DNA of 64,000 bases from positions 248,001 through 312,000 of the forward strand of contig NZ_CP089925.1 in assembly GCF_021284745.1 (NCBI RefSeq). Reading direction: 5' to 3'. Position numbers and translations under genes: made by a program. This stretch comes from Lysobacter sp. KIS68-7 (GTDB taxonomy: Bacteria; Pseudomonadota; Gammaproteobacteria; Xanthomonadales; Xanthomonadaceae). A model generated the notes under the pieces. It saw only the letters and a list, made by a program, of their open reading frames with translations, searched no databases and was not told the origin of the DNA. This document shows positions 26,798 to 36,362 of this stretch, piece by piece; within the stretch, counting starts at the first letter, position 1; the number at the start of each line of letters is the position of its first letter.

Positions 26798-27780
26798 TGT
26801 TTGTCGTCCTGCGAGAAGTGCCAGCGCAATGCCGTTTCCAGGATCGGCGCCAGCTTGGTGTATTCGGGGCGCCATCCCAGGCGCGCGCGTGCGCGATCGC
26901 TCGAGGCGACGAGCACCGCCGGATCGCCCGGACGTCGCGGCGCGACCGAATGCGGGACGGCGCGCCCGGCGACCTGCGCCACGGCTGCGATCACTTCGCG
27001 CACGGAGAAGCCCTGCCCGTTGCCGAGGTTGAACGCATGCGCCCCCGGATTCGCGTCGAGGTAATCCAGCGCGAGCAGGTGCGCCTGCGCGAGATCGTCG
27101 ACGTGCACGTAGTCGCGGATGCAGGTGCCGTCTGGCGTCGGATAGTCGTCGCCGAACAGCGTGAGCGCGGGCCCGGTGCCGAGCGCCGCCTTGATGGCGT
27201 TGGGGACCAGGTGCGTTTCCGGATCGTGCGCTTCGCCGATCGTGCCGTCCGGTGCGGCACCGGCCGCGTTGAAGTAACGCAGCGCCACCGAACGCAGGCC
27301 GTAGGCGGAGGCCGCATCGGCGAGGATGCGTTCGACCATCAGCTTGCTTGCGCCGTAGGGATTGATCGGCTTCTGCGGATGGTCCTCGTCGATGCGATCG
27401 GCCTGCGGATGGCCGAACACGGCCGCCGTCGACGAGAACACGAGGCGCGCGACGTCGTGCGTGCGCATGGCCTGCAACAGGTTGAGCGTGCCGCCTACGT
27501 TGCTGGCGTAGTAGCTGTACGGGTCGGCGACCGACTCGCCGACCAACGAGCGCGCGCAGAAGTGCATCACCGCATCGAAGCGCTGCGCGGCGAACACGCG
27601 ATCGAGCGCGACGGGGTCGCGGATGTCCGCTTCGATCAGGTCGCCCCACTGCACGAAGCTGCGATGCCCGGTGGAGAGATCGTCGAGCACGGTGACGCGG
27701 ATGTCGCGCAGCGCGAGCCAGCGCGCCATGTGGCTTCCGATGTAACCCGCACCGCCGCAGACGAGGATATGCATCGGCAT
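26794..27780 (-). CDS. galE: UDP-glucose 4-epimerase
   Basis: A 328-residue short-chain dehydrogenase/reductase of the GalE group, which interconverts UDP-glucose and UDP-galactose. The NAD-binding motif is GGAGYIGS, the catalytic S-x-n-Y-x3-K is FSSTAAVFG ... YGASK, and IRDYVHVDDLA and RPGDPA are also present. I chose the ATG at 27780; another at 27774 is nearly equal and both have a weak ribosome site. Longer upstream frames lack family sequence. Confidence 0.92.
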   Translation of the reverse strand: MPMHILVCGGAGYIGSHMARWLALRDIRVTVLDDLSTGHRSFVQWGDLIEADIRDPVALDRVFAAQRFDAVMHFCARSLVGESVADPYSYYASNVGGTLNLLQAMRTHDVARLVFSSTAAVFGHPQADRIDEDHPQKPINPYGASKLMVERILADAASAYGLRSVALRYFNAAGAAPDGTIGEAHDPETHLVPNAIKAALGTGPALTLFGDDYPTPDGTCIRDYVHVDDLAQAHLLALDYLDANPGAHAFNLGNGQGFSVREVIAAVAQVAGRAVPHSVAPRRPGDPAVLVASSDRARARLGWRPEYTKLAPILETALRWHFSQDDKQ

Positions 27781-27934
27781 AGGATGCCGTGGTGCTTGCG
27801 GGTCTGTCGAACGGGCCCCTGGATCCCTTGCCGGCCCTGATGCCTTCGCACGCGGAAATCCCGTATGCATGAGCTTGGAAAGCACGCGCGACACTTGGCT
27901 TTCCTTTCACGCGAATTCCGGTGCAATCGCGCCC

Positions 27935-28372
27935 ATGGACGTGCGGATCCCAGGGACGACGGTGGCGATGTCGATCGCCATGGGTTTGGCTGGGATGGCG
28001 TGCGCCGCGACCGCCTCTGCGCAGTCGACCATGGGGACGTTCAACGTCAGCGTCCGCGTCGTCCGCCAGGTGGCGGCCACCGATGCCACACCCCTCCTCG
28101 ACGCGATGCCCATGCCCGCGGGCGCACGGCGCCTGACGCGCATCCGCGCGGTCGACAGCCTGTGGGTGGACGACACGCCGAGCACGGTGGCCCGCCACTA
28201 TCGCGAGGCGATGCAGGCCCGCGGCTATCGCCTCGCTTACGAAAGCGGCGACGGCCTCGACAGCGCCTGGATCGACGATCGCAGCCACCACCGCATCGCA
28301 CTGCAGTTGCGCCCCGTCATCGGCGCGGCGTTCGCCACGCGCGTCGTGCTGCAGGCCACACCCGACACCTGA
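27935..28372 (+). CDS. Exported hypothetical protein (145 aa)
   Basis: It has a signal peptide ending near AATASAQ and a small mixed alpha/beta domain containing STVARHYREAMQARGYRLAYES. That domain resembles modules that pair a conserved Tyr/Gly turn with surface loops. There are no cysteines after the signal. An in-frame upstream ATG at 27869 would add 22 residues without signal character. It lies between the divergent galE and the patatin gene. Function unknown. Confidence 0.6.
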   Translation: MDVRIPGTTVAMSIAMGLAGMACAATASAQSTMGTFNVSVRVVRQVAATDATPLLDAMPMPAGARRLTRIRAVDSLWVDDTPSTVARHYREAMQARGYRLAYESGDGLDSAWIDDRSHHRIALQLRPVIGAAFATRVVLQATPDT

Positions 28373-28417
28373 CGACGCCCGTATCCTCGGGGTGTCATTG
28401 GACAAGGACCTCCCCCG

Positions 28418-30295
28418 ATGAAGTACTGCGACCTGGTCATGAAGGGCGGCATCACCAGCGGCATCGTGTATCCCAACGCGGTGCTCGCGCTTGCGAAATC
28501 CTTCCGCTTCAAATCGGTGGGCGGCACGTCCGCCGGCGCGATCGCGGCGGCAGTGACGGCCGCGGCGGCCTTGGGCGACCGGACCAAGCAATCCGGGGCC
28601 GCGTCCGTGCATCCCGATGCGCAGGTGGGCTTCGAAGGCCTCGCGCAGGTGTCTGCGCAACTGGCCACGGAAGGCTTCATCTTCGGCCTGTTCCAGCCGG
28701 CGCGCGGCGCGCGCAATGCGTATCGCGCGCTCGTCGTCATGACGGGAAAGGCATCGGTGTGGCGCAAGTTCGCCACCCTGCTGCTCGCCGTGCTGGCGAT
28801 CGCGCCGCTGGAAATCCTGCTCGTGCTGGGGATGTTGCTGGCCATCGGCTTCTGGTTCGGCGCCGGTGCGGGTGTGGCCGCGACGCTGTTGCCCTCGCTC
28901 GCGTGCGCCTACGGTGCAGGCGCGCTATGCGCAGCGATGCGCGTGGCCCGCGTGGCCCGCGCGAACCTGTTGGGCCTTTGCTCCGGTATGCGCCACCACG
29001 ACGGCGCACCCCCCGCGCTCACCGAATGGTTGCACGACACGCTGCAACGCCTTGCAGGCAAACCGCTCGATGCACCGTTGACCTTCAGCGACCTGCACGA
29101 TGCGCCGCGCTATCCGGACGAACCGGCGACCCCCGGCGCGATCGCCCTGCGCATGATCACCACCGGCGTGTCGCATCGCGAACCGCGCACGCTGCCCTTC
29201 CGCGATGTGCAGTTCTGGTTCCTGCGCGACGAGTTCGATCGCCTGTTTCCGAAGGGCGTGGTGGACTGGATGGTCGCGCACGGCGGCACGCCGCCGGAGG
29301 TTATCGAAGGGAAAACGTATTACGCGCTCCCTGCCGATGACGCCCTTCCGGTCCTCGTCGCCACGCGCATGAGCCTGAGCTTTCCGTTCCTGGTCAGCGC
29401 GGTGCCTTTGCACGAACCGGCGCGCCGCGTGCACGCGAGCGAAACCACGGTGGAGCATGCCGCACCCGCTGCGGAGAAGAGCATCGCCGAAACCGCGGAC
29501 CACCTGGCCACGGGCGGCACGCGCTCCGCGGCCGCGCCTGCCCGCATCGCCGAGTTCCGCAAATGCTGGTTCAGCGACGGCGGCATCTCCAGCAACTTCC
29601 CGATCCACCTGTTCGACGCCGCCCTACCCCTGTGGCCGACCTTCGCGATCGACCTGGTGTACCCCGGCAGCGACGACCGCGCCCCCGCCGATCGCGAAGC
29701 GGTCTCGATGCCCGAGCACAACGCGCAGGGCTGGCAGCGCACTTACCAACCCATTGGCGGGCGCATGGCGGCGTCGGAGTTGCTGGGCTTCCTCTTCGCC
29801 ATCGTCGCCACCATGCAGAACTGGCGCGACTTGCTGCTCGCGCGCGCACCGGGGCAACGCGATCGCATCGTGCATGTCGCTCTCTCGCCCGCCGAAGGCG
29901 GCATGAACCTGGACATGCCGGGCACGGTGCTGGCGGGCATCGCCGCGAAAGGCACGCTCGCAGGCGAACGCCTCTCCGCGTTCGACTTCGACAACCACTA
30001 CTGGATCCGCTGGCGTTGCCTGGCGGCCGCGCTGCAGCAGTACACCCAACAGGTCGCACGCACCAACGATGCACGCCTGCGCGTGACCGACTACGCACTG
30101 GTGTACGCCCTGCCGGAATCGGCGGAAACCGAGCCGCCGTCCTACGCGTTCTCCTCGTACTTCCAGCGCGTGGAGTCCGCGCGCCTGCTGGCCTCGCTCG
30201 TCGCGCAGGGGGAGATCTGGAACGACATGCACCCCGACCTCGTGCAGGGCGCACCGCGCCCCGCGCCGCAGATGAAGGTGACGCCGATCTACTAG
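28418..30295 (+). CDS. Patatin-like phospholipase with membrane segments
   Basis: A 625-residue patatin-family acyl hydrolase. The oxyanion loop is GGITSG (10-15), the nucleophile Ser38 lies in GTSAG, and the dyad Asp is near residue 387 in [10 protein letters not shown]. Between the two halves are strongly hydrophobic stretches (about 110-180) that look like two or more membrane helices. The insertion makes the protein much longer than a minimal patatin. It is probably an inner-membrane phospholipase. AAGGA precedes the ATG. Its TAG shares four bases with the convergent dodecin stop. Confidence 0.85.
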   Translation: MKYCDLVMKGGITSGIVYPNAVLALAKSFRFKSVGGTSAGAIAAAVTAAAALGDRTKQSGAASVHPDAQVGFEGLAQVSAQLATEGFIFGLFQPARGARNAYRALVVMTGKASVWRKFATLLLAVLAIAPLEILLVLGMLLAIGFWFGAGAGVAATLLPSLACAYGAGALCAAMRVARVARANLLGLCSGMRHHDGAPPALTEWLHDTLQRLAGKPLDAPLTFSDLHDAPRYPDEPATPGAIALRMITTGVSHREPRTLPFRDVQFWFLRDEFDRLFPKGVVDWMVAHGGTPPEVIEGKTYYALPADDALPVLVATRMSLSFPFLVSAVPLHEPARRVHASETTVEHAAPAAEKSIAETADHLATGGTRSAAAPARIAEFRKCWFSDGGISSNFPIHLFDAALPLWPTFAIDLVYPGSDDRAPADREAVSMPEHNAQGWQRTYQPIGGRMAASELLGFLFAIVATMQNWRDLLLARAPGQRDRIVHVALSPAEGGMNLDMPGTVLAGIAAKGTLAGERLSAFDFDNHYWIRWRCLAAALQQYTQQVARTNDARLRVTDYALVYALPESAETEPPSYAFSSYFQRVESARLLASLVAQGEIWNDMHPDLVQGAPRPAPQMKVTPIY

Positions 30296-30504
30296 GCGTC
30301 GCCCAGCGTGAAGCCGACCTTCAGCGTCACCTGCCAGTGGGCGACTTCGCCGCCTTCGATGTAGCCGCGCGTTTCGACGACCTGGAACCACTTCAGGTCG
30401 CGCATCGTCTTCGACGCACGCTCGATCGCGGTGCGGATCGCATCGTCGGAGCTGCGGGTGGAGGAGCCCGTCAGCTCGATGGTCTTGTACACATGGTTGG
30501 TCAT
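30292..30504 (-). CDS. Dodecin family flavin-binding protein
   Basis: A 70-residue protein with the dodecin pattern: [12 protein letters not shown], then [27 protein letters not shown] and [12 protein letters not shown]. Dodecins form hollow 12-mers that store or buffer flavin. The start overlaps the stop of the upstream secreted-protein gene (ATGA). It is thus the last gene of the same leftward transcription unit that begins with the pilin genes. Confidence 0.92.
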   Translation of the reverse strand: MTNHVYKTIELTGSSTRSSDDAIRTAIERASKTMRDLKWFQVVETRGYIEGGEVAHWQVTLKVGFTLGDA

Positions 30505-30869
30505 TCTCGATCCTTGGTGATGCGCACGCCTTTCACCGAAACCTGGATGTCGACCACGTCCAGGTCCGGTTGCCCGCGCTTCTTCTTCACCAGCACGTCT
30601 TCGCCGTCATCGACCTCGGAGGTGCAGCAGGCCTTCGCTTGCGCGCGGACTGCATCGCTGATGTGCCTGGCGACTTTGTTCTCGCCAGTGCCCTTCTTGA
30701 TGTCGACACTGACCGGGATGCGTTGGCCATCGTCCAGCGCGAGCGTGAACGCAACGGTGCCGTCGCTCTCCGCACCGCCGCTGACCTGCAGGCGCCATTT
30801 GTTGGAGCCGGCGAACGCGTTGCCCGCGATGCAGGCGGACAACAGCAGGGCCAGGGCGATGCGCTTCAT
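30501..30869 (-). CDS. Small secreted protein with paired cysteines (122 aa)
   Basis: It has a signal peptide ([21 protein letters not shown]), then a beta-rich domain with [26 protein letters not shown] pair occurs in [16 protein letters not shown], followed by a basic-acidic tail. It starts 14 nt after the stop of the large prepilin gene, so it is co-transcribed. It may be a periplasmic partner of the pilus proteins. No family recognised. Confidence 0.7.
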   Translation of the reverse strand: MKRIALALLLSACIAGNAFAGSNKWRLQVSGGAESDGTVAFTLALDDGQRIPVSVDIKKGTGENKVARHISDAVRAQAKACCTSEVDDGEDVLVKKKRGQPDLDVVDIQVSVKGVRITKDRE

Positions 30870-30883
30870 CTTCGTTCGCGTCC

Positions 30884-33247
30884 TTACGGCAGGGTCCAGG
30901 GCTTGCTCCAGACGATGTTGTTGATCTTGTTGCCGCCACCGTTGGTCGAGCAGCTGGTGATCGTGGCGTAGATTGGACTGCCGACCTGTTCGGCCAACGT
31001 GACGGTCACCAGCGCGCCCTGCGCGATGCTGGCGAAGTTGATCGTGGTCGATTCGGTGTTCTTGTGGTCGTTCACCGCGGCATTGATGGTGCCGTTGACG
31101 CCGTTGGCGGCCGCCGCAGTGACGGTGAAGTCGCGGAAGGTCGGACGCGCCACCGTGTCGGTCGCGGTCCTGCCGCCGCACGTGGCCGTCATGGTTTGGC
31201 TGGTCGTCGTTTCGATCCAGTAGTTCGACACCGTCACCGTCCCCGGTTGCGGCAGCACCGTCCCGGTGGTGGCCACGCAGTGGTTGTCGGACCCCGCTGG
31301 CTTCACGCACTCCACGTTGTTGTCGACGCCGAGCGTGAAGAACACGAACGGGTTGGAGCCGCCACCGCTGACGCGCACGTCGAACGACGGCCCGTTGCCG
31401 CCGCCCACCTGGAAGTCCTGCAAATCGGTGAGCAGGACCGCGTCCGGATCGCCGACGATGGGGTCGCCGTTGTCCGCGGGATCCACGCCCTTGATGTTGG
31501 TCAGCGTGGAGTTCACCGCCACGCCCGAGTTGGAGCGGCGCATCTGCGTCGCGTTGGTCGTCGCGCCGTTGGCCTTGCCGATCGTGCGACCACCCGAGGG
31601 CTGCTGCGCGTTGGTGGACAACAGGTTGCCACTGTTGACCGTGATGACCGCCGGATTGGTCGCACGCCATTCCGCGATCTCGGTGAGGTTCGCGGTGGTG
31701 AACGGCAGGTAGGGCATCACGCAGTCTTCGGCGCTCGTGCCAGTCGGGCATCGGCCTTGCGGCCCGTTGTCGGCGAGCACGTCGATCAGTTTCTGGCGCG
31801 CCTTCTGTTCCAGGTAATCCACGTACAGGCCGCGACCGTGCAGGTAGCGATAGTCGGTGTTGTTCGCGGTGGGAATGACGATCGCCGGCACGTCGAACGT
31901 GGGCGTGTTCGCGAGGAAGGTCGCCTGGCCGTTCGTGGTCGGCGTCGGGCTTTGTCCGTTGTACTGGCGGAGGAACGCCTTCACGAAGTTCGTGTAGTTG
32001 GTCACCGCCGTGGGCGTGGGCAGGCCGCTCTTCGCCGCGACGTTGCTCACCGCCTGCGTTTCCAGCAGGCCGTATTGGCGTTCGTACAGGTCCGACGCGG
32101 TGCGCCAGAAGCCGTCGATGCGGATCATGCGGCAGCTGTCCACGTAGTCCGAGTTGTTCGTGTTGGGAGCAGCCACCAGCACGCCCGAGTTGTTCACGTC
32201 GTACTTGGCCGTGCCCGAGCGCTCCGGATCGAAGCGCACCGCGCCCGTGGCGCCGGTGTCGTGGTGGTCCCGGCAGCATTCCTGGCACAGCGCACTCTGG
32301 TCGACGCCGTTCTTCGGACCGGAGCTGAGGGACTGGCCGGGCGCCGCCGGATTGCCGTTTGGCGTGGTCACCTCGTACGCATCGCCCGTCCACACCGCAG
32401 GCCACATCGCCGTGCGATAGATCTCGGGCAGGTTGCTGCCGCCCGCGCCGTACTTGCACTTGCACTTCACCACTTCGTTGTCGAAGCGCTTCTGGATGAT
32501 CACCGAGCCGCTGCCCGCCGACTGGTAGTTGAGCACGCTGAAACGCGTGCCCACGATCGTCTGGTTGTTCGACTGGCCGATGAGTTCCGGAATGGGGTTG
32601 GTCGTTGCCGAATCGGAATTCGTGGTGCCCAGCGCGATGGGAAGGACACCCGCAGTGGTGGCCGGGCTCGTGGTGCGCACGATCGGTCCGCCGCTCGTTG
32701 CGGCGACGGGATCGGGCGGCACCAGGATGTTGTTCGTCAGCATCATCGAGCTGACGTCGGAGGACAAAGACTGGTTGTGCGGGATGCCCGCGGCGTCGGT
32801 CCACGTCGAGGTGAGCGTGACGCGCTTGAACTGCGGGAGGGACGGATCGGCTTCCACCGTGCCGGAAGCAAAGCCACCGCTGCCGGACCAGACGGTGATG
32901 TTCTGGACCACGGTGAGCAGGCCGAGGCCTGCCTGCACGCGCGGGCAATCGAGCCAGTCGTTCCCGACGCCGTCGCAACCATTGTTGGGAGCGCCTTCGG
33001 TGGACGTGAAAGTCGTCGGCGTCAATGGCGTGAGATTGCCGTAACCGCTGTTGCGCAATCCATCCATGCGCGCGCTCAGCATCGCAGCCACGCGCCCACG
33101 CACCTTCGCGTCCGCGGAGGACCGCGTCATGTTGCCCTGCAGGGCAGCGAGCGCGAGCAAGCCGACCGACAGCACGACGACGGCGATCAACACTTCCAGG
33201 AGGCTGAAGCCAGGCGCCCGGCGATGCATGACGAAGAAGCGATTCAT
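30884..33247 (-). CDS. Very large PilV-like type IV minor prepilin (787 aa)
   Basis: The N-terminus (PGFSLLEVLIAVVVLSVGLLALAALQ) is a classical prepilin peptidase site with Glu at mature position 5 and a hydrophobic helix of PilV type. A normal PilV is about 150-200 residues. Here about 700 more residues follow the assembly helix, rich in N, T, G and S. They include cysteine groups (KCKCKYG, CQECCRDHHD) and Ig-like beta stretches near the end. The protein would ride at the pilus tip and may act as adhesin in place of PilY1, which is not found here. GGAGG lies before the ATG. Confidence 0.8.
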   Translation of the reverse strand: MNRFFVMHRRAPGFSLLEVLIAVVVLSVGLLALAALQGNMTRSSADAKVRGRVAAMLSARMDGLRNSGYGNLTPLTPTTFTSTEGAPNNGCDGVGNDWLDCPRVQAGLGLLTVVQNITVWSGSGGFASGTVEADPSLPQFKRVTLTSTWTDAAGIPHNQSLSSDVSSMMLTNNILVPPDPVAATSGGPIVRTTSPATTAGVLPIALGTTNSDSATTNPIPELIGQSNNQTIVGTRFSVLNYQSAGSGSVIIQKRFDNEVVKCKCKYGAGGSNLPEIYRTAMWPAVWTGDAYEVTTPNGNPAAPGQSLSSGPKNGVDQSALCQECCRDHHDTGATGAVRFDPERSGTAKYDVNNSGVLVAAPNTNNSDYVDSCRMIRIDGFWRTASDLYERQYGLLETQAVSNVAAKSGLPTPTAVTNYTNFVKAFLRQYNGQSPTPTTNGQATFLANTPTFDVPAIVIPTANNTDYRYLHGRGLYVDYLEQKARQKLIDVLADNGPQGRCPTGTSAEDCVMPYLPFTTANLTEIAEWRATNPAVITVNSGNLLSTNAQQPSGGRTIGKANGATTNATQMRRSNSGVAVNSTLTNIKGVDPADNGDPIVGDPDAVLLTDLQDFQVGGGNGPSFDVRVSGGGSNPFVFFTLGVDNNVECVKPAGSDNHCVATTGTVLPQPGTVTVSNYWIETTTSQTMTATCGGRTATDTVARPTFRDFTVTAAAANGVNGTINAAVNDHKNTESTTINFASIAQGALVTVTLAEQVGSPIYATITSCSTNGGGNKINNIVWSKPWTLP

Positions 33248-33261
33248 GGCGTCCTCCTGCC

Positions 33262-35007
33262 TCAGTACGACCGTGCGTCGGTCCACGCGCCCGGCAGGGT
33301 CGAGAAGACCATGCCCGCGTCTTCCACGACGCCCTGCATCACGTTGCCGTCGTAGATGACCGCCGACGTGCCGTTGACCTTGATCTGGCCCTGGATCACG
33401 AGGCCGCCATAAATCGCCGAGCCCGCGTTCATGCGCAGCATTTCGCCGCCCGTGCTGGTGCCGGTATCCGGATCCAACGGCGAGCCGGTATCGCGGATGA
33501 AGACGAAACCGAAGACCACGCCGTGGATCTGCACGGGGCCGTCGAGGATCAACAGCACCGGTGCACTCGGCGTGCCCACTTGTGCGTTGCCGATGTCGCA
33601 ATCGGTCTGGCACCAGATGATGCCGTGGCTGGCGGAAGAGCCCAGCAACGCCGACGTGCCGAGCTGGCTGACTTTCACCAGCGGACGATTGGCGGTGGTC
33701 GGGATGATCCTGTCCGCGATCTTGTACAGGTAGGCCTCGTCCGGACCGACCGACGCGACGGCCGCAGTGTTGTCGGGATTCTGGTAGATCACGTTGGCCA
33801 TCTTCGTTTCGGCGAAGCAGTCGTGGTCGTTGTCCTGCCACGCGGAGACGCCGAACACGAAACGGAACAGATCGGGCGGGAATTCGCAGTTCGGCCACGA
33901 CAGGGAGTCCGAGCGCACGTTGTAATTCGCACCCACCTGGCCGCCGGTGTTGTAGCCCGTCGTGGAGTTGGTCCCCGCGTCGACATCGAGGACGTCGATG
34001 CCCTCGCAGTCGGCCGTGCTGCTTGCGCAACGGTTGTAGCCGCTCGCATCGAAACTGAGCGTCTGCGGCGACCCGTTCGCGTCGCACTTGCAATCGTCGC
34101 AGCGGATCGTGTTCTGGTAGATGCTCGGCGTGTGGCTGCCTTGCGTGTAGCGGAAGAATTCGTCCGCGTAGCAGGTGTTGGGCGTGCCGTGCTTGTCGAC
34201 GTCGTGTCGCGTCCACACCGACACCGGCACGCCCGTCCCTCCCGCATTCGGATTGGTGACGATCTGCAGGTTGCCCGTCACGTCCGCCGTGCCCGACGTG
34301 GTGATCGGCGGCTTGTTGACCAGGCTGTCCGGCACCTTCGGGTACTGGCCGATGGTCTGCACGAGCGTGCTGCCCGCGTTCTCGCCCGGGATGCGCGCGA
34401 CGCTGACGAACGTGACGATGCTCGTGCTGGTGAGCGTGGCGCCCACGCCATTGCCGCACGGAATGCCCGTGTTGAGGCCGTTCGGCGGCGCGGTGGCGAA
34501 GCACACGACGGGCGCGACGCCGTAGGCGACCGTTTCGCCGTTCGGCATCGTGCCGATCTTCGATCCCGCGGCCAACGGGAGCATGTACTGCGTCAGCGCG
34601 GAGTCGAGCCCCGCGATCGTGTTGGTGTTGTCCGCCTTCAGGCGGTACATCGTGCCGCGCCGCACCACGGGCGCCGTGGTCGGGTCGCCGTCGTTGTCGA
34701 AGGTGGCGTTGCTGATCGCACCGCAAGGGAAGGTCGTGTCGTTGTCCGCGCACTTCTCCCACAGCGACGGCGTGATGAGCATGTCGCGATGCTGCCGGAT
34801 CAGGTACTCGAACCCCTGCGCCAGCCCCGCCTCGGCCACGTCCGCGACTTCCTTGCTGCGCATGTCGTTGCCGGTACTGCGCTGTTCGAACAGCCCGACC
34901 TTCAACGCGAACACCGTGAGGATGCCCGCGAGGAGCAGCAGGACGATCGCGACCACCAACACCATGCCGGATTGACGGCGATGGGCAAGCAGGCCATTGG
35001 TGCGCAT
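33262..35007 (-). CDS. PilX-type pilus assembly protein (581 aa)
   Basis: It has a PilX N-terminal pattern: QSGMVLVVAIVLLLLAGILTVFAL, followed by RSTGNDMRSKEVADVAEAGL. It is longer than ordinary PilX (about 200). The extra part is rich in Thr/Asn/Gly and contains C-x-x-C-x-C in RCDDCKCDANG and several other Cys pairs. PilX helps start pilus assembly with the other minor pilins. A strong GAGGAGG precedes the ATG at 35007. It lies 25 nt downstream of pilW. Confidence 0.8.
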   Translation of the reverse strand: MRTNGLLAHRRQSGMVLVVAIVLLLLAGILTVFALKVGLFEQRSTGNDMRSKEVADVAEAGLAQGFEYLIRQHRDMLITPSLWEKCADNDTTFPCGAISNATFDNDGDPTTAPVVRRGTMYRLKADNTNTIAGLDSALTQYMLPLAAGSKIGTMPNGETVAYGVAPVVCFATAPPNGLNTGIPCGNGVGATLTSTSIVTFVSVARIPGENAGSTLVQTIGQYPKVPDSLVNKPPITTSGTADVTGNLQIVTNPNAGGTGVPVSVWTRHDVDKHGTPNTCYADEFFRYTQGSHTPSIYQNTIRCDDCKCDANGSPQTLSFDASGYNRCASSTADCEGIDVLDVDAGTNSTTGYNTGGQVGANYNVRSDSLSWPNCEFPPDLFRFVFGVSAWQDNDHDCFAETKMANVIYQNPDNTAAVASVGPDEAYLYKIADRIIPTTANRPLVKVSQLGTSALLGSSASHGIIWCQTDCDIGNAQVGTPSAPVLLILDGPVQIHGVVFGFVFIRDTGSPLDPDTGTSTGGEMLRMNAGSAIYGGLVIQGQIKVNGTSAVIYDGNVMQGVVEDAGMVFSTLPGAWTDARSY

Positions 35008-35032
35008 GGCACCCTCCTCGGATGTCGTGGAC

Positions 35033-35665
35033 TCAGATGCCGGTGCCGACCGAACGGACGTAGACGGTCTGGCTCATCGTGCGGTTGACGGCGGCGACGT
35101 TCGCGTCGCTGTCGACCAGGTGCCCGGTGATGGTGACGTCGAACTGGCGCACCACGTTTTCATCCGTGGCCAGCGGTGGCGTGCTCGACGTCGTCGTCGG
35201 GGTGAAGGTGAGGCTGGTGATCTGGACCTGGGCGGAACCGATCGGCGTGGGCGTTCCCGCGGGCGTGCAATTCGCCGGGCGGTTCACCGAACCTTGCAAG
35301 GTGATGCGCCCGTTGTTGTCCAGGCGCACGATGTGCCACGGGCCATCGACGGCACCGTCGTAGGCATACACGATGCAGCTCCCGTTGACGCTCATGGCGC
35401 CGAACGGATTGCCGCCGACGGCCAGCGCGGTCGTCAGCGGATCGCCGACGCCGCGCGCACGGCGCAGGTCGCTGGCCACCACCGCCAACGTGGCGCGCAG
35501 TTCCTGGTTGAGCCGCGTGGACTGCAGCGTCTGCCGGTTGGAACGGATGATCGACAGCACGAGCGCGAGCACGGCGGTCATCACGATCAGACCGAGCGCG
35601 AGCGCGACCATCATTTCGATCAGGGTGAAGCCGCGTGCCGGCTTCCGGAGGCGGGCGGTCAGCAT
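35033..35665 (-). CDS. PilW-type minor prepilin
   Basis: A 210-residue prepilin with cleavage motif RGFTLIEMMVALALGLIVMTAVLALVLS in part. PilW-like LRATLAVVASDLRRARGVGDP follows the helix, and the C-terminal domain is beta-rich. PilW joins the tip-priming complex with FimT/FimU, PilV and PilX. Its start overlaps the fimT stop by 7 nt. The position between FimT and PilX matches known minor-pilin operons. Confidence 0.85.
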   Translation of the reverse strand: MLTARLRKPARGFTLIEMMVALALGLIVMTAVLALVLSIIRSNRQTLQSTRLNQELRATLAVVASDLRRARGVGDPLTTALAVGGNPFGAMSVNGSCIVYAYDGAVDGPWHIVRLDNNGRITLQGSVNRPANCTPAGTPTPIGSAQVQITSLTFTPTTTSSTPPLATDENVVRQFDVTITGHLVDSDANVAAVNRTMSQTVYVRSVGTGI

Positions 35666-36231
35666 GACGGCAGGCTCGACATCGTGGGCTTGCCCGCCGG
35701 CGTGCAGGCACTCGCCTGCCCCAGCGGATTGACCTGCACCTGCACGTCGTACTTGCCGCTCTGCGAGGTGAGCGTGATCTGCCGCGCACCCATCGGGACG
35801 AGCACGCCCATGTTGCTGTCGAAGGTCATGTTCGCGGGCAGCGCACCGATCGACACGGTGGGATGCGCACCGGATTCCACCGCGTAACGCGTGCCGTCGA
35901 TCAGGCATTGCGTACTGTCCGTGCAATCGCAGGCCGCGGCCGTGGCGGCGGGCGCGCCACCGGTAGGCGGCGTTGCGCCGTTGCCGCCGGCGCACCAGTT
36001 GGTGCCGGTGCCCTGCAGCGAGATGCTGACGTCGAGGTCATGCTTGACCGCTTCGGCGCGCGCGTTGCTGACCAGGCTGACGAGGTCTTCCGCTGCGTTG
36101 CGCACGCGACCACGCTCGAAGAAGTCTCTGAACGACGGTACGGCGACCAGCGCCAGGATGATCAGCACCATCACCGCGACCATCAGTTCGACGAGCGTGA
36201 CCCCGGGGGAAGGGTTCGCTGGACGATGCAT
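35659..36231 (-). CDS. FimT/GspH-type pseudopilin
   Basis: A 190-residue first gene of the minor-pilin operon. The prepilin motif is PGVTLVELMVAVMVLIILALVAVPSF in part. The GspH domain contains NAAEDLVSLVSNARAEAVKHDLDV, and a C-D-C plus C appear in ACDCTDSTQC. FimT homologues join the minor pilus tip and in some Lysobacterales bind DNA for uptake. The operon promoter should lie in 36232-36362; I see no clear sigma-54 box there. Confidence 0.85.
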   Translation of the reverse strand: MHRPANPSPGVTLVELMVAVMVLIILALVAVPSFRDFFERGRVRNAAEDLVSLVSNARAEAVKHDLDVSISLQGTGTNWCAGGNGATPPTGGAPAATAAACDCTDSTQCLIDGTRYAVESGAHPTVSIGALPANMTFDSNMGVLVPMGARQITLTSQSGKYDVQVQVNPLGQASACTPAGKPTMSSLPSC

Positions 36232-36362
36232 GATGTACTCGCTTTGCGCGCAGGGGATTCGCGCTTGATGGAGGCTACGTTGCGCGATGCCTCTTCACGG
36301 GCACCCAACGGACGGACGGGCTCGTTCGTGGGACAAGCGAGTGTTGCGATGCGGAAGTCGCG

